Assembly: GCA_934654475.1 (NCBI GenBank)
Contig: CAKUFZ010000007.1
Coordinates: 38,179 to 102,178 of the forward strand
Reading direction: 5' to 3'
DNA length: 64,000 bases
Source: an uncultured Coriobacteriales bacterium
GTDB taxonomy: Bacteria > Actinomycetota > Coriobacteriia > Coriobacteriales > UMGS124
This document shows, piece after piece, positions 25,255-33,654 of this stretch; the first letter of the stretch is position 1; each line of letters opens with the position of its first letter. The notes beneath the pieces are model-generated. The model was given only the letters and a program-made list of their open reading frames with translations, searched no databases and was not told the DNA's origin. A program made the position numbers and the translations under genes.

Positions 25255-26622
25255 CTAGTTCTTGAGCGAGTTCAAGGGAGCGGGCATGCGACCGCCGCGG
25301 TGCGCGAACACATAGCCGGCGTTCTGGTTGATGGCCTGCACCGGAGCCCTGCCGAAGAGGCCGCCGAACTCCAGCGTCTCGCCCACCTTCTTGCCCACGG
25401 CGGGAATGACGCGCACGGCGGTCGTCTTGTTGTTGATGACGCCGATGGCCATCTCATCGGCGATGAGGCCGGCGATGGTCTCCACATTCGTGTCGCCAGG
25501 CACGGCCACCATGTCGATGCCCACCGAGCACACGCAGGTCATGGCCTCAAGCTTCTCAAGGCTGAGGGCGCCGCACTCGACGGCGTGAATCATGCCGGCA
25601 TCCTCGGAAACGGGGATGAACGCGCCCGACAGGCCGCCGATGGAGGAGGTGGCCATGACGCCGCCCTTCTTCACCGAGTCGTTGAGCATGGCAAGCGCGG
25701 CCGTGGTGCCGGGGCCGCCGCAGGTGCCCACGCCGATGATCTCCAGGATGTCGGCAACCGAGTCGCCCACGGCGGGCGTGGGGGCAAGCGAGAGGTCGAC
25801 GATGCCCATCTGCACGCCGAGCCTGCGGGAAGCCTCGCGCGCCATAAGCTCGCCGACGCGCGTGATCTTGAACGAGGTGGCCTTGATCTTCTCGGCGACG
25901 GTCTGCATGTCGGCCGTCTTGGGGAGCTGCTTGAGGGCGGCCGCCATGACGCCGGGGCCAGAAACGCCCACGTTGATGACCACGTCGCCCTCGCCCGAGC
26001 CGTGCACCGCACCGGCCATGAAAGGCGAGTCCTCCACCATGTTGGAGAAGACGACGATCTTGGCGGCACCGTAGCAATGGTCGTCCACGGTGGCCTCGGC
26101 AGCGTCCTTCACGGTCTGGGCCATCTTGAGCACGGCGTCCATGTTGATGCCGGCGCGCAGGCTCGCCACGTTGACCGAAGAGCACACGTGCTTGGTGGAG
26201 GCGAGCGCCTCGGGGATGGAGTCGATAAGGCGCATGTCTGCGTCGCCGATGCCCTTCTGCACCAGCGCGCTGAAACCGCCCACGAAGTCGACGCCCACGG
26301 CCTCGGCCGCACGGTCCATGGCCTGGGCAAGCGGCGTGAGATTCCTAGCGCGGGTGGCCGCAGCAAGCTGGGCCATGGGGGTGACGGAGATGCGCTTGTT
26401 GACAATCGGGATGCCATATTCGCGCTCGAGCTGGTTTGCCACGGGCACAAGACGCTCAGCGGCGTGCGTAAGGCGCTCGTAGACCTTGCGAGCCATAACG
26501 TCGATGTCCTCATCGGCGCAGCTCATGGTGTTGATGCCCATGGTGATGGTGCGAACGTCGAGGTTCTGCGACGCGACCATGTTGAGGGTCTCGCCGATTT
26601 CCTGGATGCTGATACCGGGCAC
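25255..26622 (-). CDS. UPF0210 (PFL) family protein
   Basis: Cytoplasmic protein of 455 residues of the DUF711/PFL family. It begins with the typical ISIQEIGETLNMV and DVRTITMGIN. Glycine-rich conserved blocks GVSGPGVMAAAL and GTCGGPGTTAALAML follow, plus SIGGLSGAFIPVSEDAGM near 370. Molecular function is unknown. In many bacteria the gene is preceded by a small ACT-domain protein (UPF0237); none is seen here. GTG 26622 is chosen because GAGGAGG precedes it and because it gives the family-like N-terminus. AT-rich DNA with AATATA-type -10 candidates lies upstream. Confidence 0.88.
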   Translation of the reverse strand: MPGISIQEIGETLNMVASQNLDVRTITMGINTMSCADEDIDVMARKVYERLTHAAERLVPVANQLEREYGIPIVNKRISVTPMAQLAAATRARNLTPLAQAMDRAAEAVGVDFVGGFSALVQKGIGDADMRLIDSIPEALASTKHVCSSVNVASLRAGINMDAVLKMAQTVKDAAEATVDDHCYGAAKIVVFSNMVEDSPFMAGAVHGSGEGDVVINVGVSGPGVMAAALKQLPKTADMQTVAEKIKATSFKITRVGELMAREASRRLGVQMGIVDLSLAPTPAVGDSVADILEIIGVGTCGGPGTTAALAMLNDSVKKGGVMATSSIGGLSGAFIPVSEDAGMIHAVECGALSLEKLEAMTCVCSVGIDMVAVPGDTNVETIAGLIADEMAIGVINNKTTAVRVIPAVGKKVGETLEFGGLFGRAPVQAINQNAGYVFAHRGGRMPAPLNSLKN

Positions 26623-26821
26623 GGGTGCCTCCTCGCATACGGGGCGCTGATGCGCACTCTTAAACCGAATATTCTTTTCGTATTTTATGCAGGATATATT
26701 ACAGATAGAATCTGCTTTGCGGGCAAGCGCCGTATTTGCACACCAACAGGCACAAACAGACACGCGCAACCCCTACAATGCCAGACGAGCGCATGCGCCA
26801 ACATACGGGACGCGCTGAAGC

Positions 26822-26912
26822 AACCTGGCCGCATGCACCAGCACGCGAGTCAAGCTGATAGCCCACATCCCGCGTCCGGTTGAACCTGGCCTCATGCACC
26901 AGCGTGCGAGAC
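26822..26912. repeat. Imperfect direct repeat (61-bp period) upstream of trmO
   Basis: AACCTGGCCGCATGCACCAG (26822) recurs as AACCTGGCCTCATGCACCAG (26883), each followed by a GYRYGCGAG block, with a period of 61. The opening AACCTGGCC matches the first bases of the repeat family around the dlt locus. The rest of the 26623-27001 gap holds AT-rich promoter-like DNA for the minus-strand UPF0210 gene and nothing coding. Confidence 0.65.
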
Positions 26913-27001
26913 GCTCATCCCGCCGGCGCATACGCACGCCCTTTCTACCCACCGGCCGCCACGACCGCACCGCACCCACCGCGACACGCATTTGGAGCCA
27001 C

Positions 27002-27775
27002 ATGCAAGAAGAAGCACTCGACGGCGCACACCTCATCCGCCCCGTCGCCCACATCAAGACGCCCTACCCCGTGAAGTTCGGCGTGCCGCGCCAGCCCGGC
27101 CTCGTCGACGCGCTGGAGGGCGTGGTGTACTTCGAGCCGGAGTTCCGCGACGCCGACGCCGTGCGCGGCCTTGAGACGTTCGACTACGTCTGGCTCATCT
27201 GGGACTTCTCGCAGAACCATCGCGGCGGCAAGTGGACCCCCACCGTGCGCCCCCCTCGCCTGGGAGGCACGCGCCGCATGGGCGTGTTCGCCACGCGCTC
27301 AAGCTTCCGCCCCAACGACCTGGCCCTTTCGTGCGTCAAACTGGCACGCGTGGAGCTCGACGAGGAATATCCCGATGACAGCCGGGGACCCGCGCTGCAC
27401 GTGATCGGCGTCGACATGATGGACGGCTCGCCCATCTACGACATCAAGCCCTACCTGCCCTTTTCCGATTCCAAACCCGAAGCCGGCCACGGCTGGGTCG
27501 AAGCCGACGAGTGGCACGAGCTCGAGGTGGACTTCGCGCCCGAGCTGCTCGCCCAACTGCCGGCCCACCTGCACAAAGGCGCCTTCCAAGTGCTCGCCCA
27601 AGACCCCCGCCCCGCCCACGCCCGCGTAACCTCCCAGGGCCGCGACTTCTGGGTGACGCTTGAAAACTACGACATCCACTTCGCAGTGGAAGGCACCCAA
27701 CTCAGCGTGACCCGCGTGGTAGAGCTGACCCCCGAAGAGATGCAGCGCCTGCGCGAGACGGGCACCATCCACTAG
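27002..27775 (+). CDS. trmO: TrmO-type tRNA (N6-threonylcarbamoyladenosine37-N6)-methyltransferase
   Basis: SAM-dependent enzyme of the TsaA/TrmO beta-barrel class, 257 residues, that methylates t6A37 in tRNA-Thr. Signature elements are IRPVAHIKTPY at the N-terminus, TFDYVWLIWDFSQN near 60, RPPRLGGTRRMGVFATRSSFRPN near 82, the LDVxPYLP-like DIKPYLPFSD near 150, and a C-terminal barrel extension with QDPRPAH and DFWVTLENYDIHF. ATG 27002 is preceded by TTGGAG. The last codons and the stop lie inside a 61-bp tandem duplication. Confidence 0.93.
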   Translation: MQEEALDGAHLIRPVAHIKTPYPVKFGVPRQPGLVDALEGVVYFEPEFRDADAVRGLETFDYVWLIWDFSQNHRGGKWTPTVRPPRLGGTRRMGVFATRSSFRPNDLALSCVKLARVELDEEYPDDSRGPALHVIGVDMMDGSPIYDIKPYLPFSDSKPEAGHGWVEADEWHELEVDFAPELLAQLPAHLHKGAFQVLAQDPRPAHARVTSQGRDFWVTLENYDIHFAVEGTQLSVTRVVELTPEEMQRLRETGTIH

Positions 27776-27878
27776 CCCGTCGCACACGGGTCCCAAGATT
27801 CCCTCCGTGCTCAAACAGACGGGCACCATCCACCAGCCCGTCGCGCACAGGTCCCAGGATTCCCTCCGTGCTCAAACA
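27757..27878 (+). repeat. 61-bp tandem duplication spanning the trmO stop
   Basis: 27757-27817 and 27818-27878 are the same 61-bp unit with four differences. The first copy contains the last six sense codons and the TAG of trmO; in the second, the stop position reads CAG. The second copy also supplies the left arm of the adjacent long palindrome. Confidence 0.9.
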
Positions 27879-27954
27879 GTCCTCGCTACAAGAAAAGGGC
27901 CCCTACGGGCCCTTTTCTCTTGCTGCGGAACTGCGCCGGAAGGAATCCTGGGAC
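27851..27954. repeat. 104-bp imperfect palindrome around a terminator, copy 1
   Basis: The outer arms GTCCCAGGATTCC / GGAATCCTGGGAC are a perfect 13-bp match (27851-27863, 27942-27954). The inner perfect stem AGAAAAGGGCCC / GGGCCCTTTTCT (27891-27902, 27907-27918) acts as a bidirectional terminator for trmO. Between the two stems lies less well-paired sequence (GCTCAAACAGTCCTCG versus GCTGCGGAACTGCGC). Confidence 0.85.
27891..27918. terminator. Terminator in palindrome copy 1
   Basis: Perfect 12-bp stem ending in AAAA/TTTT on either side; terminates trmO on the plus strand. Confidence 0.85.
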
Positions 27955-28126
27955 CCCACGGGAGTTTATGGTTGCCTTGAAAAACCATCTAAGGGCAGCT
28001 CTCGCCCGCAAGGCACCGGGAGATGAACGATTAGACCAAAACGAAAGACAACCACCGCGCCACGCGCCCCGGGACCAAACAAGCCTCCCCAAAAAGCGCG
28101 CCAGCGAGAACGTCACGGTCGCGCAA

Positions 28127-28232
28127 GGGTTCCAGACTCCTCTCCGCGCGAGTTCCGCAGCAAGAAAAAGGGCCCTTGCGGGCCCTTTTTCTTAGCGAGG
28201 ACTGTCTGAGCCCGGAGGGGAGTCTGGAACCC
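28127..28232. repeat. 106-bp imperfect palindrome around a terminator, copy 2
   Basis: It has the same architecture as copy 1, but the outer arms read GGGTTCCAGACTCC / GGAGTCTGGAACCC (28127-28140, 28219-28232), again perfect, so the arms differ from copy 1 on both sides in a matching way. The inner stem AAGAAAAAGGGCCC / GGGCCCTTTTTCTT is shared. About 275 bp separates the two copies; the DNA between them holds no credible gene. Confidence 0.85.
28162..28193. terminator. Terminator in palindrome copy 2
   Basis: A 14-bp perfect stem with loop TTGC and T tracts in both directions; it terminates the pspA-like gene on the minus strand. Confidence 0.88.
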
Positions 28233-28252
28233 CCCGGGAGCCACTGGGACGC

Positions 28253-28936
28253 TTAGAGCCCCATGTCGGCCTTCAGCCTGGCGAGCTCGTCGTCCACTGC
28301 TGCGGAGTTGCCGGTGGCGGCGTACTGGGCGGCGAGGTCGGCGGCGCGGTCGGTGGTGCCGGCGGCGTTGAGCTCGGCCTCGGCGTTGGCCTGGTCGAGC
28401 ATCTGGTCGGCCTTGGCCTCCATGCGGGCAAAGGCGGCCATGGCACCCTCGGCCTTGTCGGAAGCGCTGGAGAACTGGTTGACCTTGGCCTGCGTCTTGG
28501 CAACGGCAGACTTGGCCTTGATGGCCTCGCGACGGCTGTTGAGCGTGCTGATGTCGTCGACGAGCTTGTCGTGCATCTGACGCATCTTCTGGGCGTTTGC
28601 CTGAGCGGCTTCGTAGGTGACCTTCAGAGACTCGCCCTTGCTCGCGACTTCCTGCTTCTTGGCGAGGAACACGCGGGCGTCGCCCTCGTTGCCGGCGGCC
28701 AGGGCGCGGCGGGCCAGGTCATCGTACTTGGCGACCTCAACCTCGTTGGCCTTGACCTCGCGAGCGACGCGAGCCTCTTCAGCCATGACGGCGGCGGTTT
28801 CCTTCTTGACGTCGGCAAGGTTGTCGGTGAGCTCGCGCATGTACTGATCGATCATCTTTGCCGGATCCTCGGCCTTATCGAGAAGGTCGTTGATGTTGGC
28901 CTTGATGATGTCGGTGAAACGGTCGAGAATGCCCAT
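28253..28936 (-). CDS. PspA/IM30 family protein
   Basis: ESCRT-III-like peripheral membrane-stress protein of 227 residues. It starts MGILDRFTDIIKANINDLLDKAEDP with the amphipathic N-terminal helix, followed by a long alpha-helical coiled coil of about 30-190 (MIDQYMRELTDNLADVKKETA, then VFLAKKQEV). The C-terminal helix contains Ala-rich DRAADLAAQYAA and the family-typical VDDELARLKADMG. It is expected to polymerise on damaged membranes. GGGAG precedes ATG 28936. The next genes in the same direction encode a TPM-domain membrane protein and other membrane proteins, a frequent PspA context. Confidence 0.93.
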   Translation of the reverse strand: MGILDRFTDIIKANINDLLDKAEDPAKMIDQYMRELTDNLADVKKETAAVMAEEARVAREVKANEVEVAKYDDLARRALAAGNEGDARVFLAKKQEVASKGESLKVTYEAAQANAQKMRQMHDKLVDDISTLNSRREAIKAKSAVAKTQAKVNQFSSASDKAEGAMAAFARMEAKADQMLDQANAEAELNAAGTTDRAADLAAQYAATGNSAAVDDELARLKADMGL

Positions 28937-29019
28937 TGTTGCTCCCATCTTTAAAAGAAGGCACGTTGCCCGCGCCTTTGCGCGGGGGCACCCTCTAGTT
29001 TACCCAGCTTAATGACCAC

Positions 29020-30111
29020 CTATGAGGACTTCGACGATTTCTCCTCGTCGGTCTGATACTTCTTGGCCAACTCCTCCACCTCGTCGGAACCGAACTTCTC
29101 GAGCGGGGTGTTGAGGATGTCCTGCGTGCGCTTGGCCTCGGCCTTCTTCTGCTCATCGCGCTTCTTTACCACGATGATGACGGTGCCCGCGATGAGCGCC
29201 ACCACAGCCACGCCGCCGAGCACCTTGGTGGTGGTGCGCGCAGTGGAGCCGGTGACCGTCATGATGCGGTCGGCCGCATCCGAGAAGGCCTTGGAGAAGA
29301 TCTCCTCCTCGGAAAGCGAGAAGTCGCTGTAGTAGCGGTCGAGATAGTCGGCCAGGATGGAGATCGCCTCGCTGTCCATGATGGTCTTTGCCTGCGAGCC
29401 CACGGCATAGCCGCAGTTGTAGCCGCCCTCGCCGTCGTCGCAGAAGACGAGGATAAAGTGCGCGTCGTCGGTGAACAGCTCGCCGTAGAGCTTCTCGGCG
29501 CGCGACTGCAGGTCCGAAGTGGACGTCGTGGTGCCGTTGGGCAGGATGTAGACGTAGGGCTGCACGCCGGTCTTCTTGTAGAAGTGGCGCAGGCCGCTCT
29601 CCAGCTGCGAGGCGTTGTGAATCCAGTCGCCGTCGGCATCGGTGTAGTACGCGGTCTCATTGACGGCAGACGCAGGCAGAGCCTCGCGCTCCACCGTGGA
29701 AGCAGCCACGCTCGAGGAGTAACTGTCGCCGGTGTCGTAGCTGTCCATGCAGGCGGAGAACACGGAAACAAGCAGGATGAGGGCAAAAAGCGCGATGACG
29801 ATGCCGCAGCCGATGCCGCCGCATCCCGAGTTGTCCGAGCCGCCGCCCGACCCGCCGGAACCACCGGAGCCAGTACCCCTGTTGTGCGAGTTGTTGTTCA
29901 CGACCACAAAGGAGGGGAAGAACGAAGGTCCGAAGCCATGGTGCGGGCCTCCGCCAGAAGAGGAGCCGCCGCTCGGAGACGAGCTCCTGCCGCCGCTGTG
30001 GTGTCCGCCCGAAAAGCCACCCGAGGACAAACCGCCCCCGGAAAATCCTCCGCTGGAGAAGCCGCCGCCAGAAAAACCGCCGCCTCCCCCGCCGCCTGCA
30101 GACCTACCCAT
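29020..30111 (-). CDS. TPM-domain membrane protein with Gly/Ser-rich N-terminus
   Basis: Protein of about 363 residues. Residues 1-75 are almost entirely Gly/Ser/Phe (GGGFSGGG-type repeats), followed by a transmembrane segment near 102-122 (IGCGIVIALFALILLVSVFSA), an exposed domain of about 150-285 resembling TPM/YgcG (LESGLRHFYKKTGVQPYVYILP and the LVFCDDGEGGYNCGYAVG core), a second helix near 300-320, and a charged cytosolic tail. TPM domains are proposed phosphatases or chaperone-like modules. The ATG at 30111 is chosen because AAGGAG lies 6 bases ahead. Located just upstream of the pspA-like gene on the same strand. Confidence 0.82.
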   Translation of the reverse strand: MGRSAGGGGGGGFSGGGFSSGGFSGGGLSSGGFSGGHHSGGRSSSPSGGSSSGGGPHHGFGPSFFPSFVVVNNNSHNRGTGSGGSGGSGGGSDNSGCGGIGCGIVIALFALILLVSVFSACMDSYDTGDSYSSSVAASTVEREALPASAVNETAYYTDADGDWIHNASQLESGLRHFYKKTGVQPYVYILPNGTTTSTSDLQSRAEKLYGELFTDDAHFILVFCDDGEGGYNCGYAVGSQAKTIMDSEAISILADYLDRYYSDFSLSEEEIFSKAFSDAADRIMTVTGSTARTTTKVLGGVAVVALIAGTVIIVVKKRDEQKKAEAKRTQDILNTPLEKFGSDEVEELAKKYQTDEEKSSKSS

Positions 30112-30202
30112 GAGCATCTCCTTCGCTCTATGCGATGTGCCCCGTCGCAGCCTCAAGCGCGCTGTCTTCTCCGGGCACATCACTTTGCCCTAATAACTGC
30201 CC

Positions 30203-31180
30203 TTAGTGTACATCACCCGCATGCTTGCTTGGCTCGGCAGGGCATGTCTGTCCTTGGGTTCGCGCCGCGGACGGCTCTTCATCTGCCATGGGTGCCGTGT
30301 CATCGCGACCAGCAGCCTTCGAGGCCGCAGTCATCAGGGAGTCGGACATGTCCGCCGCCTTCTTCTTTACCCAAGGGCGCACGCGGCGCAGCATCTCGAA
30401 CGTCTCGCCGTACTGGGTGAACCTGAAGCGCGGGTCACGCATGGACTTGCGCTCGTAGCCCGACCACGTGTCGCGCCAGGCGCCTCTCAGCTTGACCTGC
30501 AGCTCTTCGCGTACGGCGGGATCCGCGATCGACTTGATGTTTTCCATCAGGCCGTCTTTGAAATCAACGAGCGAGTCGAGGGCGTCATGGGCGCGCTCAG
30601 AAAGGTCGGAAACGACGCCCTGAATGCCGCGCACCTTCTCGAGCATGCCCCGCATATGGATAAAGCTGGCCGTGAGGTCGACGGCGAACACGACCGATGC
30701 AGCCGTCGTCACCATGACAAGGACCTGCGCGGGCACGAGGTCAAACAGGCTCTCAAGAGCAGGCTGGGCAAAGAAGTTCACGCACAGCATGAGCGAGCTG
30801 AACAGGAGCAACCCGGGGACGCAGATGCGGCCGTTGATGTTGAGCGGGATGTTTGAGTAGTCCCACCATCGCGCATGGAACATGCGCTCCATCACCCAAG
30901 AGGTCGAGAACTCAAGGACACCAGCCGCAAAGAACCCCACCACGAACTGGACGAGGGGGTCGGTCAGGTGCGAGAGAAAGAGCACCGCCAGGAGCGCGCC
31001 GACGCCGTAGATGGGGCACACCGGGCCAAACGAGAACCCTCGGTCGACAAAACGGTGGTGCTGGAAAAGCGAGATGATGACCTCGAAGAGCCAGCCTGCA
31101 AACGAATAGGCGAAGAAGGACGCCACCATTCGGGCGACCCAATACACCAAGGCGAAATCAAAGCCCGCAAGCTGCTCCAT
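30203..31180 (-). CDS. CmpB-type (ABC type IV-like) membrane protein
   Basis: Protein of 325 residues with five to six transmembrane segments in the first half, including FFAYSFAGWLFEVI, FSFGPVCPIYGVGA and FFAAGVLEFSTSWVMERMF, followed by RWWDYSNIPLNINGRIC. These are hallmarks of the putative ABC-transporter type IV/CmpB family. The second half is a soluble helical tail of about 190-325. Biochemical role unknown. ATG 31180 has an AGGGGGT site and lies 2 bases after the HD-protein stop, so the genes are one operon. Confidence 0.85.
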   Translation of the reverse strand: MEQLAGFDFALVYWVARMVASFFAYSFAGWLFEVIISLFQHHRFVDRGFSFGPVCPIYGVGALLAVLFLSHLTDPLVQFVVGFFAAGVLEFSTSWVMERMFHARWWDYSNIPLNINGRICVPGLLLFSSLMLCVNFFAQPALESLFDLVPAQVLVMVTTAASVVFAVDLTASFIHMRGMLEKVRGIQGVVSDLSERAHDALDSLVDFKDGLMENIKSIADPAVREELQVKLRGAWRDTWSGYERKSMRDPRFRFTQYGETFEMLRRVRPWVKKKAADMSDSLMTAASKAAGRDDTAPMADEEPSAARTQGQTCPAEPSKHAGDVH

Positions 31181-31182
31181 GT

Positions 31183-31770
31183 CTACCGCACCCCCTCGCG
31201 AACAAGGTGCTGCGCAGGCACGACGACGAGGCCGGCAGGCGTCACGCCCAGGTCGACATCGGGCATATAGAGCGCGGCAAGGCGACGCAGGGTGGGATAG
31301 GCGAGCTCCGAGCGCACAAACGTCTCGTGCGAGGCGCACATCTTGTCGGCGCAGGTCACAAACCATCCCACGCTGTAGCGCGGGGGCGTGGGGTTGATCG
31401 GGAACATATGGCAGCGGATTGCGTCGCGTTCGCGCTCGGTGAGGTCGGGATAATCCTCAAGCGCGTTTGCCAGCGCGCGGGCCGCATGGTGGGTGGCATG
31501 GCCGGCGCTGCTGTCGCCGCGCACGTGCCAGTCGTAGAGATAGTAGTCGTGCAGAAGAGCCGCACGGCGAATCTCAAGCAGATGCTCGGTGCACCCAAAG
31601 GCGCGCGCCATGGTATCGGCACGGGCAGCAACGGCAAGCGAGTGCAGCAGCGTCGAGGTGCTGCCATGCTGCACAAAACCAGCCTCAAGACGCAGTCTGC
31701 CTGCGTCGATGACTTCATGCGCATACGCGAAGAAGTCCTCGGCATGACGCTCTATGCCTGAGGTTGACAT
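31183..31770 (-). CDS. HD-domain phosphohydrolase-like protein
   Basis: Cytoplasmic protein of about 195 residues. An early His (LHSLAVA near 43), the HD pair in ALLHDYYLYDWH near 70-80, HATHHAARAL near 92-101 and a downstream CADK Asp make up a metal-binding HD superfamily site. Substrate unknown; small HD proteins hydrolyse nucleotides or phosphoesters. Start placed at ATG 31770, 6 bases after AAAGG; an ATG two codons upstream overlaps that site. Co-transcribed with the CmpB-type gene. Confidence 0.85.
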   Translation of the reverse strand: MSTSGIERHAEDFFAYAHEVIDAGRLRLEAGFVQHGSTSTLLHSLAVAARADTMARAFGCTEHLLEIRRAALLHDYYLYDWHVRGDSSAGHATHHAARALANALEDYPDLTERERDAIRCHMFPINPTPPRYSVGWFVTCADKMCASHETFVRSELAYPTLRRLAALYMPDVDLGVTPAGLVVVPAQHLVREGVR

Positions 31771-31851
31771 GGCCATCCTTTCCCTTCGATACGTTCAGGC
31801 GCTTAGGCGCTTAGGCTACCCCACATACGGCCGCGTCACATCACACACAAC

Positions 31852-31892
31852 AAAAAAGCGGTCCCGCAGCCAAATTGGTTGCAGGACCGCCT
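31852..31892 (-). terminator. Terminator after gdhA
   Basis: GCGGTCCCGCAGCC / GGTTGCAGGACCGC (31858-31871, 31877-31890) with a T run on the minus strand. Confidence 0.9.
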
Positions 31893-31917
31893 TGTCACAC
31901 AAAACGATGCAGGAAAA

Positions 31918-33273
31918 CTAGCAGACGCCCTGGGCAAGCATGGCGTCGGCGACCTTCACGAAGCCGGCGATGTTGGCGCCCATGACGTAGTTGCCCTCAT
32001 GGCCGTACTCGCGGGCAGCGTCGTCGCAGGTGTGGTAGATGCCGCGCATGATCTCCTCGAGCTTGGCATCAACCTGCTCGAAGGTCCAAGACAGGCGCTC
32101 GGAGTTCTGCGACATCTCCAGGCCGGAGGTGGCCACGCCGCCGGCGTTGGCAGCCTTGCCGGGGAAGAAGGCGACACCGTTGGCCTGGAAGTACTCGGTG
32201 GCGTCGAGCGTGGTGGGCATGTTGGCGCCCTCGCCCACGACCTTGCAGCCGTTGGCGACCAGGGCCTTGGCGTCAGCGAGGTGCAGGGTGTTCTCACGGG
32301 CGCAGGGAAGTGCGATGTCGCAGGGAATCTGCCAGACCTCGCGGCCGTCGCCGGCATGGTACTCGGCGTTGGGGCGAGCCTCGACGTACAGGGCCAGGCT
32401 CACGCCGGCGTCATGGCCGGAACGCTTCTTGTTGTAGATGTCCTCGAGCACGGTGTAGTCGATGCCCTCGGCGTCGTAGACCCAACCCTTGGTGTCGGAG
32501 CAGGCAAGCGTCTTGCCGCCGAGCTGGGCAACCTTCTGGATGGCGTAGATGGCGACGTTGCCGGAGCCGTGCACGACGACGTTCTTGCCCTCGAAGGAGT
32601 CACCATGGCACTTGAGGTACTCGTCGACGAAGTAGACCAGGCCGTAGCCCGTGGCCTCGGTGCGGGCCAGGGAGCCGCCGAAGGTAAGGCCCTTGCCGGT
32701 GAGCACGCCCGACCACTCGTTGCGGATGCGCTTGTACTGGCCGAACATGTAGCCGATCTCGCGGCCGCCCACGCCCAGGTCGCCGGCGGGCACGTCGGTG
32801 TCGGGGCCGATGTGGCGGGCAAGCTCAGTCATGAAGGACTGGCAGAAGTGCATGATCTCGTTGTTGGACTTGCCCTTGGGGTCGAAGTCCGAACCGCCCT
32901 TGCCGCCACCCATGGGAAGGGTGGTAAGGGCGTTCTTGAAAATCTGCTCGAAGCCGAGGAACTTCAGCATGCCCAGGTACACCGTGGGGTTGAAGCGCAG
33001 GCCGCCCTTGTAGGGACCGATGGCAGAGTTGAACTCAACGCGGAAACCGCGGTTGACCTGAATCTCGCCCTTGTCGTCGACCCACGGCACGCGGAACTGG
33101 ATGACGCGCTCGGGCTCGACGATGCGCTCGAGGATCTTGTTCTGCTGATACTCGGGGTGTGCCTCGAAAACAGGCTCGAGCGAAGTGAGGACCTCGGTGA
33201 CGGCCTGGATGAACTCGGGCTGGTTGGGGTCCTTGGCCTTGACCTGCTCGATGATGTCGCTTGCGTAGCTCAT
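31918..33273 (-). CDS. gdhA: NADP-type glutamate dehydrogenase
   Basis: Hexameric enzyme of 451 residues that interconverts 2-oxoglutarate plus ammonia and glutamate. The catalytic region PYKGGLRFNPTV is at about 89-100 and LPMGGGKGGSDFDPKGKS at about 121-138, with the active-site Lys residues. The Rossmann motif VVHGSGNVA is near 240. Length fits the small hexameric type. AAGGAGGAG precedes ATG 33273. Stands alone between terminators. Together with the cstA and AGCS genes it fits amino-acid based metabolism. Confidence 0.97.
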   Translation of the reverse strand: MSYASDIIEQVKAKDPNQPEFIQAVTEVLTSLEPVFEAHPEYQQNKILERIVEPERVIQFRVPWVDDKGEIQVNRGFRVEFNSAIGPYKGGLRFNPTVYLGMLKFLGFEQIFKNALTTLPMGGGKGGSDFDPKGKSNNEIMHFCQSFMTELARHIGPDTDVPAGDLGVGGREIGYMFGQYKRIRNEWSGVLTGKGLTFGGSLARTEATGYGLVYFVDEYLKCHGDSFEGKNVVVHGSGNVAIYAIQKVAQLGGKTLACSDTKGWVYDAEGIDYTVLEDIYNKKRSGHDAGVSLALYVEARPNAEYHAGDGREVWQIPCDIALPCARENTLHLADAKALVANGCKVVGEGANMPTTLDATEYFQANGVAFFPGKAANAGGVATSGLEMSQNSERLSWTFEQVDAKLEEIMRGIYHTCDDAAREYGHEGNYVMGANIAGFVKVADAMLAQGVC

Positions 33274-33654
33274 GTGCTCCTCCTTAAAGCGCCGTCGGTG
33301 TCCCGTGCTGTGGGGCGCGTGCGGTCGGTTGTTTCCAAATGGTCGAACGCCCCAAAACCGCACGAAGCCGTTTTGAAACGTCAGCGAAAACCAGCGGTGC
33401 ATAGGATGCCAAATTCTCTATTGGGAAACAGGCTCACAAGGCTGATTTAACAGTGAGGAAATAGTCTATTGACACTTCTCCATACCAGGCAGATGAGGTG
33501 TTGCAGCTTGATTTCTGATTGGATGGCGCTTTGTTAACAGCCCCGGAGCGTTCCCTGCGGGCCCGCCCCCGGGCACCCGCAAGCCACAAAAAAGCCGCCG
33601 CCCGCGCGATGCAGACGACGGCTTGGGAAACGCTTGGCAATGCGGGGTCGCACC
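33274..33654. other. Intergenic region between gdhA and cstA
   Basis: Holds the gdhA 5' region, AT-rich between about 33400 and 33530 with several possible -10 boxes, and the cstA terminator. No gene or strong repeat was recognised. Confidence 0.6.
33587..33624 (-). terminator. Terminator after cstA
   Basis: AAGCCGCCGCCCGC pairs with GCAGACGACGGCTT through Watson-Crick and G-U pairs, with the T tract on the minus strand. Confidence 0.82.

Noticed and set aside
23686..26883. 1065-codon open frame antisense to the flippase-like and UPF0210 genes
   Set aside because: His/Arg/Gly-rich shadow sequence with no recognisable fold; both opposite-strand genes are clearly real.
27920..28195. 91-codon frame between the two long palindromes
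   Set aside because: It starts and ends inside palindromic terminator elements and has no ribosome site; sequence is Arg/Pro/Ala-rich and not protein-like.
27851..28232. T-box or other riboswitch leader
   Set aside because: No T-box consensus, specifier loop or other known aptamer core; the region follows genes on both strands rather than preceding one.
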